From the NCBI RefSeq assembly GCF_900169175.1, contig NZ_FXZM01000002.1:248001-312000 (forward strand): a stretch of 64,000 nucleotides of DNA, written 5' to 3'. The translations under genes were made by a program, and so were the position numbers. Each line of letters begins with the position of its first letter. Positions within the stretch are counted from its first letter, which is position 1. Shown here one piece after another: positions 62,193 to 64,000 of the stretch. Below the pieces are notes generated by a model. The model had not been told where the DNA came from, did not search any database, and saw nothing but the letters and a program-made list of their open reading frames with translations. The stretch is from Brevibacterium jeotgali. GTDB lineage: Bacteria > Actinomycetota > Actinomycetes > Actinomycetales > Brevibacteriaceae.

Positions 62193-64000
62193 GCCCGGGC
62201 TCCCAGCGCCTCGGCGACGTACGCCGCGGCGGAATCGGCGTCCACCGCGTCCTGGAGGATGAGGTCCTTCAGGAGCTCGGCCGGGTCCTCGACGACGGCC
62301 AGCGGGTCCTGGGGATGCAGACGGTGGCGCACGACCATCGTGGCGAGGACCACGCGGCTGTAGTCGCCGTCGCGAGCACCGATCCGGACCCCCTCCCAGG
62401 CGAGGAACACTGCAGAGCACAGGCAGTACAGCGCCGTCGCGAGCTGGCGGGCCTGCGCCTCCTTCGCCGAGTCGCCCAGCGTCTCCAGCGCGTGGAGCAG
62501 TTCACCGGACAGCCGGTCCAGTTCCGCAGCGAGAGGTGCGAAGGCCTCGTCGCGGACTGCGGCCTCGGGCGCGGCGGCCTGCGTCGCATCGACGGGCGCA
62601 GCCCGGCCCCCGACCTCTGCGATGAGCTCGCCCAGGTAGCCGATGAGCGGCTTGAGCGCCGAGGACCGGTGTGCGGCGCGGACCACATCCAGGGCGACGA
62701 TGTTGGACGTCCCCTCCCAGATGGACCCCAGCTGAGCGTCGCGGAACGTGCGAGCGTCGCCGTACTCCTCGATGTAGCCGACGCCGCCGCGCACCTCCAT
62801 CGCGTCCGCGGTCACCTTCCGCGCCTCCCGCGTGGTGCGCAGCTTGATGATCGGAGTGAGGATGCGCAGCACGGCCGCGGCTTCGTCGTCTCCCGCGTCG
62901 GCGCGCTCGAACACGCGCGCGGTGTGGAAGGACATGGTGAGTCCCTGCTCGGCGGGCACCAGCAGTTTGGCGAGCTGACGCCGCTGCAGCGGCAGGTCGA
63001 TGAGGCGCGTGCCGAACGCCTCGCGCTCCAGGCACACGAACCGCGATTCCCCGAACGCCCGGCGCATCATGCCTGCTGACCGCACGGCGTTCGACAGGCG
63101 GGACGAGTTCACCATGTCCGCCATCTGCTTGAAGCCCTGACCCACATCTCCCACCAGATAGGCGGTCGCTCCGTCCAGACTCACCTCGCCCGACGGCATG
63201 GACCTGGTTCCGAGCTTGTCCTTGAGGCGGACGATCCGATAGCTGTTCCGCGTCCCGTCCGGCAGGGTCTGCGGCAGCAGGAAGAGGCCGATCCCCTTGA
63301 TGCCGGGCCGTGCGCCCTCGGGACGAGCGAGGATCATCGTGACCCCCGCATCCGCGTTGGAGCAGAACCACTTCTCACCCGTCAGTGCCCAGGACCCGTC
63401 GCCGTTGTCGCGGGCGATCGTCGTCGCACGCCCCACGTCCGAACCGGCATCCTGCTCCGTCATGAACATCGCCCCCTGGGTCAGCGTCTCGAGCGACGTC
63501 GACGTCAGGCTGGGCAGATAGCGGTCGATGAGGTCCTGGTCGCCGAACTTCCGCAGGGTGCGGGTGAGCGCGTCCGTCATCGACACGGGGCATTCGAGGC
63601 CGAACTCGGCCTGCGCGAAGAGGTAGAAGAACATGTACTTCACGATCGGCGGCATGGGCGTGTCCCAGCCCAGCACCGGCGTGTGGCTCATCGCGTGCAT
63701 GCCCAGGTCCTCGAATGCGACCTTCTGCAGCTCCCGATACGCAGGATGGACGTCGATCCACTGGTGATCGCGCCCCTGCCGCGTGCGGTGATGGAGGACG
63801 GGCGGGTTCACGTCCGCCTGGTGCGCCCAGTCGTCCATCTCCCCGCCCAGCCGCGGACCCAGTTCGGCGAGGACCGGCGCGAGGTGACTCCGCAGGTCCT
63901 CATCGAGGTAGAGCGGCAGGAGCGCCTGCAGGCTCTTGTCGTCGGCCACTCGGTCGATGCCGCGACTGTCCGGAACGGGCCAAGCGGGCGCATTCGGCGC
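62189..64000 (-). CDS. AidB-like acyl-CoA dehydrogenase, 5' end outside window
   Basis: The frame is open to the right edge; an apparent GTG start at 63949 is preceded by in-frame codons (reading NAPAWPVPDSRGID before it) that look like the normal N-terminus of this family, so the true start lies outside. Visible parts are acyl-CoA dehydrogenase signatures FMTEQDAGSDVGRATT and GSWALTGEKWFCSNADA, the flavin region, the GGVGYIEEYGDARTFRDAQLGSIWEGTSNIVALDV block (typical of AidB/isovaleryl-like enzymes) and a C-terminal helical domain of about 150 residues. It oxidises an acyl-CoA or, as AidB, may act in alkylation stress; no adaptive-response genes are near. Coupled to the CoA-transferase gene. 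Confidence 0.88.
   Translation of the reverse strand, partial: APNAPAWPVPDSRGIDRVADDKSLQALLPLYLDEDLRSHLAPVLAELGPRLGGEMDDWAHQADVNPPVLHHRTRQGRDHQWIDVHPAYRELQKVAFEDLGMHAMSHTPVLGWDTPMPPIVKYMFFYLFAQAEFGLECPVSMTDALTRTLRKFGDQDLIDRYLPSLTSTSLETLTQGAMFMTEQDAGSDVGRATTIARDNGDGSWALTGEKWFCSNADAGVTMILARPEGARPGIKGIGLFLLPQTLPDGTRNSYRIVRLKDKLGTRSMPSGEVSLDGATAYLVGDVGQGFKQMADMVNSSRLSNAVRSAGMMRRAFGESRFVCLEREAFGTRLIDLPLQRRQLAKLLVPAEQGLTMSFHTARVFERADAGDDEAAAVLRILTPIIKLRTTREARKVTADAMEVRGGVGYIEEYGDARTFRDAQLGSIWEGTSNIVALDVVRAAHRSSALKPLIGYLGELIAEVGGRAAPVDATQAAAPEAAVRDEAFAPLAAELDRLSGELLHALETLGDSAKEAQARQLATALYCLCSAVFLAWEGVRIGARDGDYSRVVLATMVVRHRLHPQDPLAVVEDPAELLKDLILQDAVDADSAAAYVAEALGARA

Overview
The window is a gene-dense, high-GC chromosomal segment from an actinobacterium. 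Gene order (hemW-lepA / rpsT / holA-comEC-comEA / leuS, and dnaG-dgt-dusB beside glyS) is of the kind seen in Micrococcales. Many genes appear to be read from leaderless mRNAs, and a glutathionyl-hydroquinone-reductase homologue occurs, which in this phylum is usually taken to use mycothiol. The genus cannot be fixed from sequence alone; a Brevibacterium-like or related Micrococcales genome is plausible. I saw no prophage, insertion sequence, CRISPR array or rRNA operon.

1-18 kb is housekeeping: a DUF3097 gene cut by the left edge, a DUF4870 membrane protein, hemW-lepA, a divergent endonuclease/exonuclease/phosphatase-fold gene, an orphan PemK/MazF-like gene, rpsT with a structured leader and a strong terminator, then leftward holA, comEC, comEA, degV-ugd, nadE and leuS. 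18-29 kb holds lipid, carbon and membrane genes: a long-chain acyl-CoA synthetase, a hydroquinone reductase, DedA, YihY, a 480-residue GapB-type GAPDH followed by glpK, a 2-hydroxyacid dehydrogenase, and a TetR-DHA2 efflux operon with a palindromic operator candidate.

29-41 kb carries dnaG-dgt-dusB (overlapping or nearly so), a lactate-permease-type transporter, glyS, a DeaD/CsdA-like helicase and an unusual MOSC-reductase-ferredoxin fusion. 41-49 kb has a four-gene glutamate-type ABC importer (gluABCD order) divergent from a ThDP-enzyme/thioesterase pair, and a convergent acyl-CoA ligase.

49-64 kb has a small unknown protein, a holin-like membrane protein, a second dGTPase, an ATP-grasp ligase with a CocE-type hydrolase, a one-lobe solute-binding lipoprotein translationally coupled to an atypical CDF transporter, the divergent pdxR/pdxS pair with two palindromic operators between them, a degenerate PrmC-like methyltransferase, a DUF421 protein, tRNA-Ala(CGC), and a CaiB/AidB-type operon running off the right edge.

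The best candidates for something undescribed are the single-lobe lipoprotein + CDF pair (55412-56916) and the ATP-grasp + CocE/NonD pair (51711-55161). Two recurring patterns are also notable: short 17-19 bp tandem duplications at gene 3' ends, some including the stop codon, and TANNNT-N6/7-start leaderless promoters in front of about a dozen genes. No gap between genes exceeds 300 bases; the larger ones (6192-6402, 37227-37437, 44846-45100, 48988-49262, 55162-55411) hold promoters, leaders or operators as listed.
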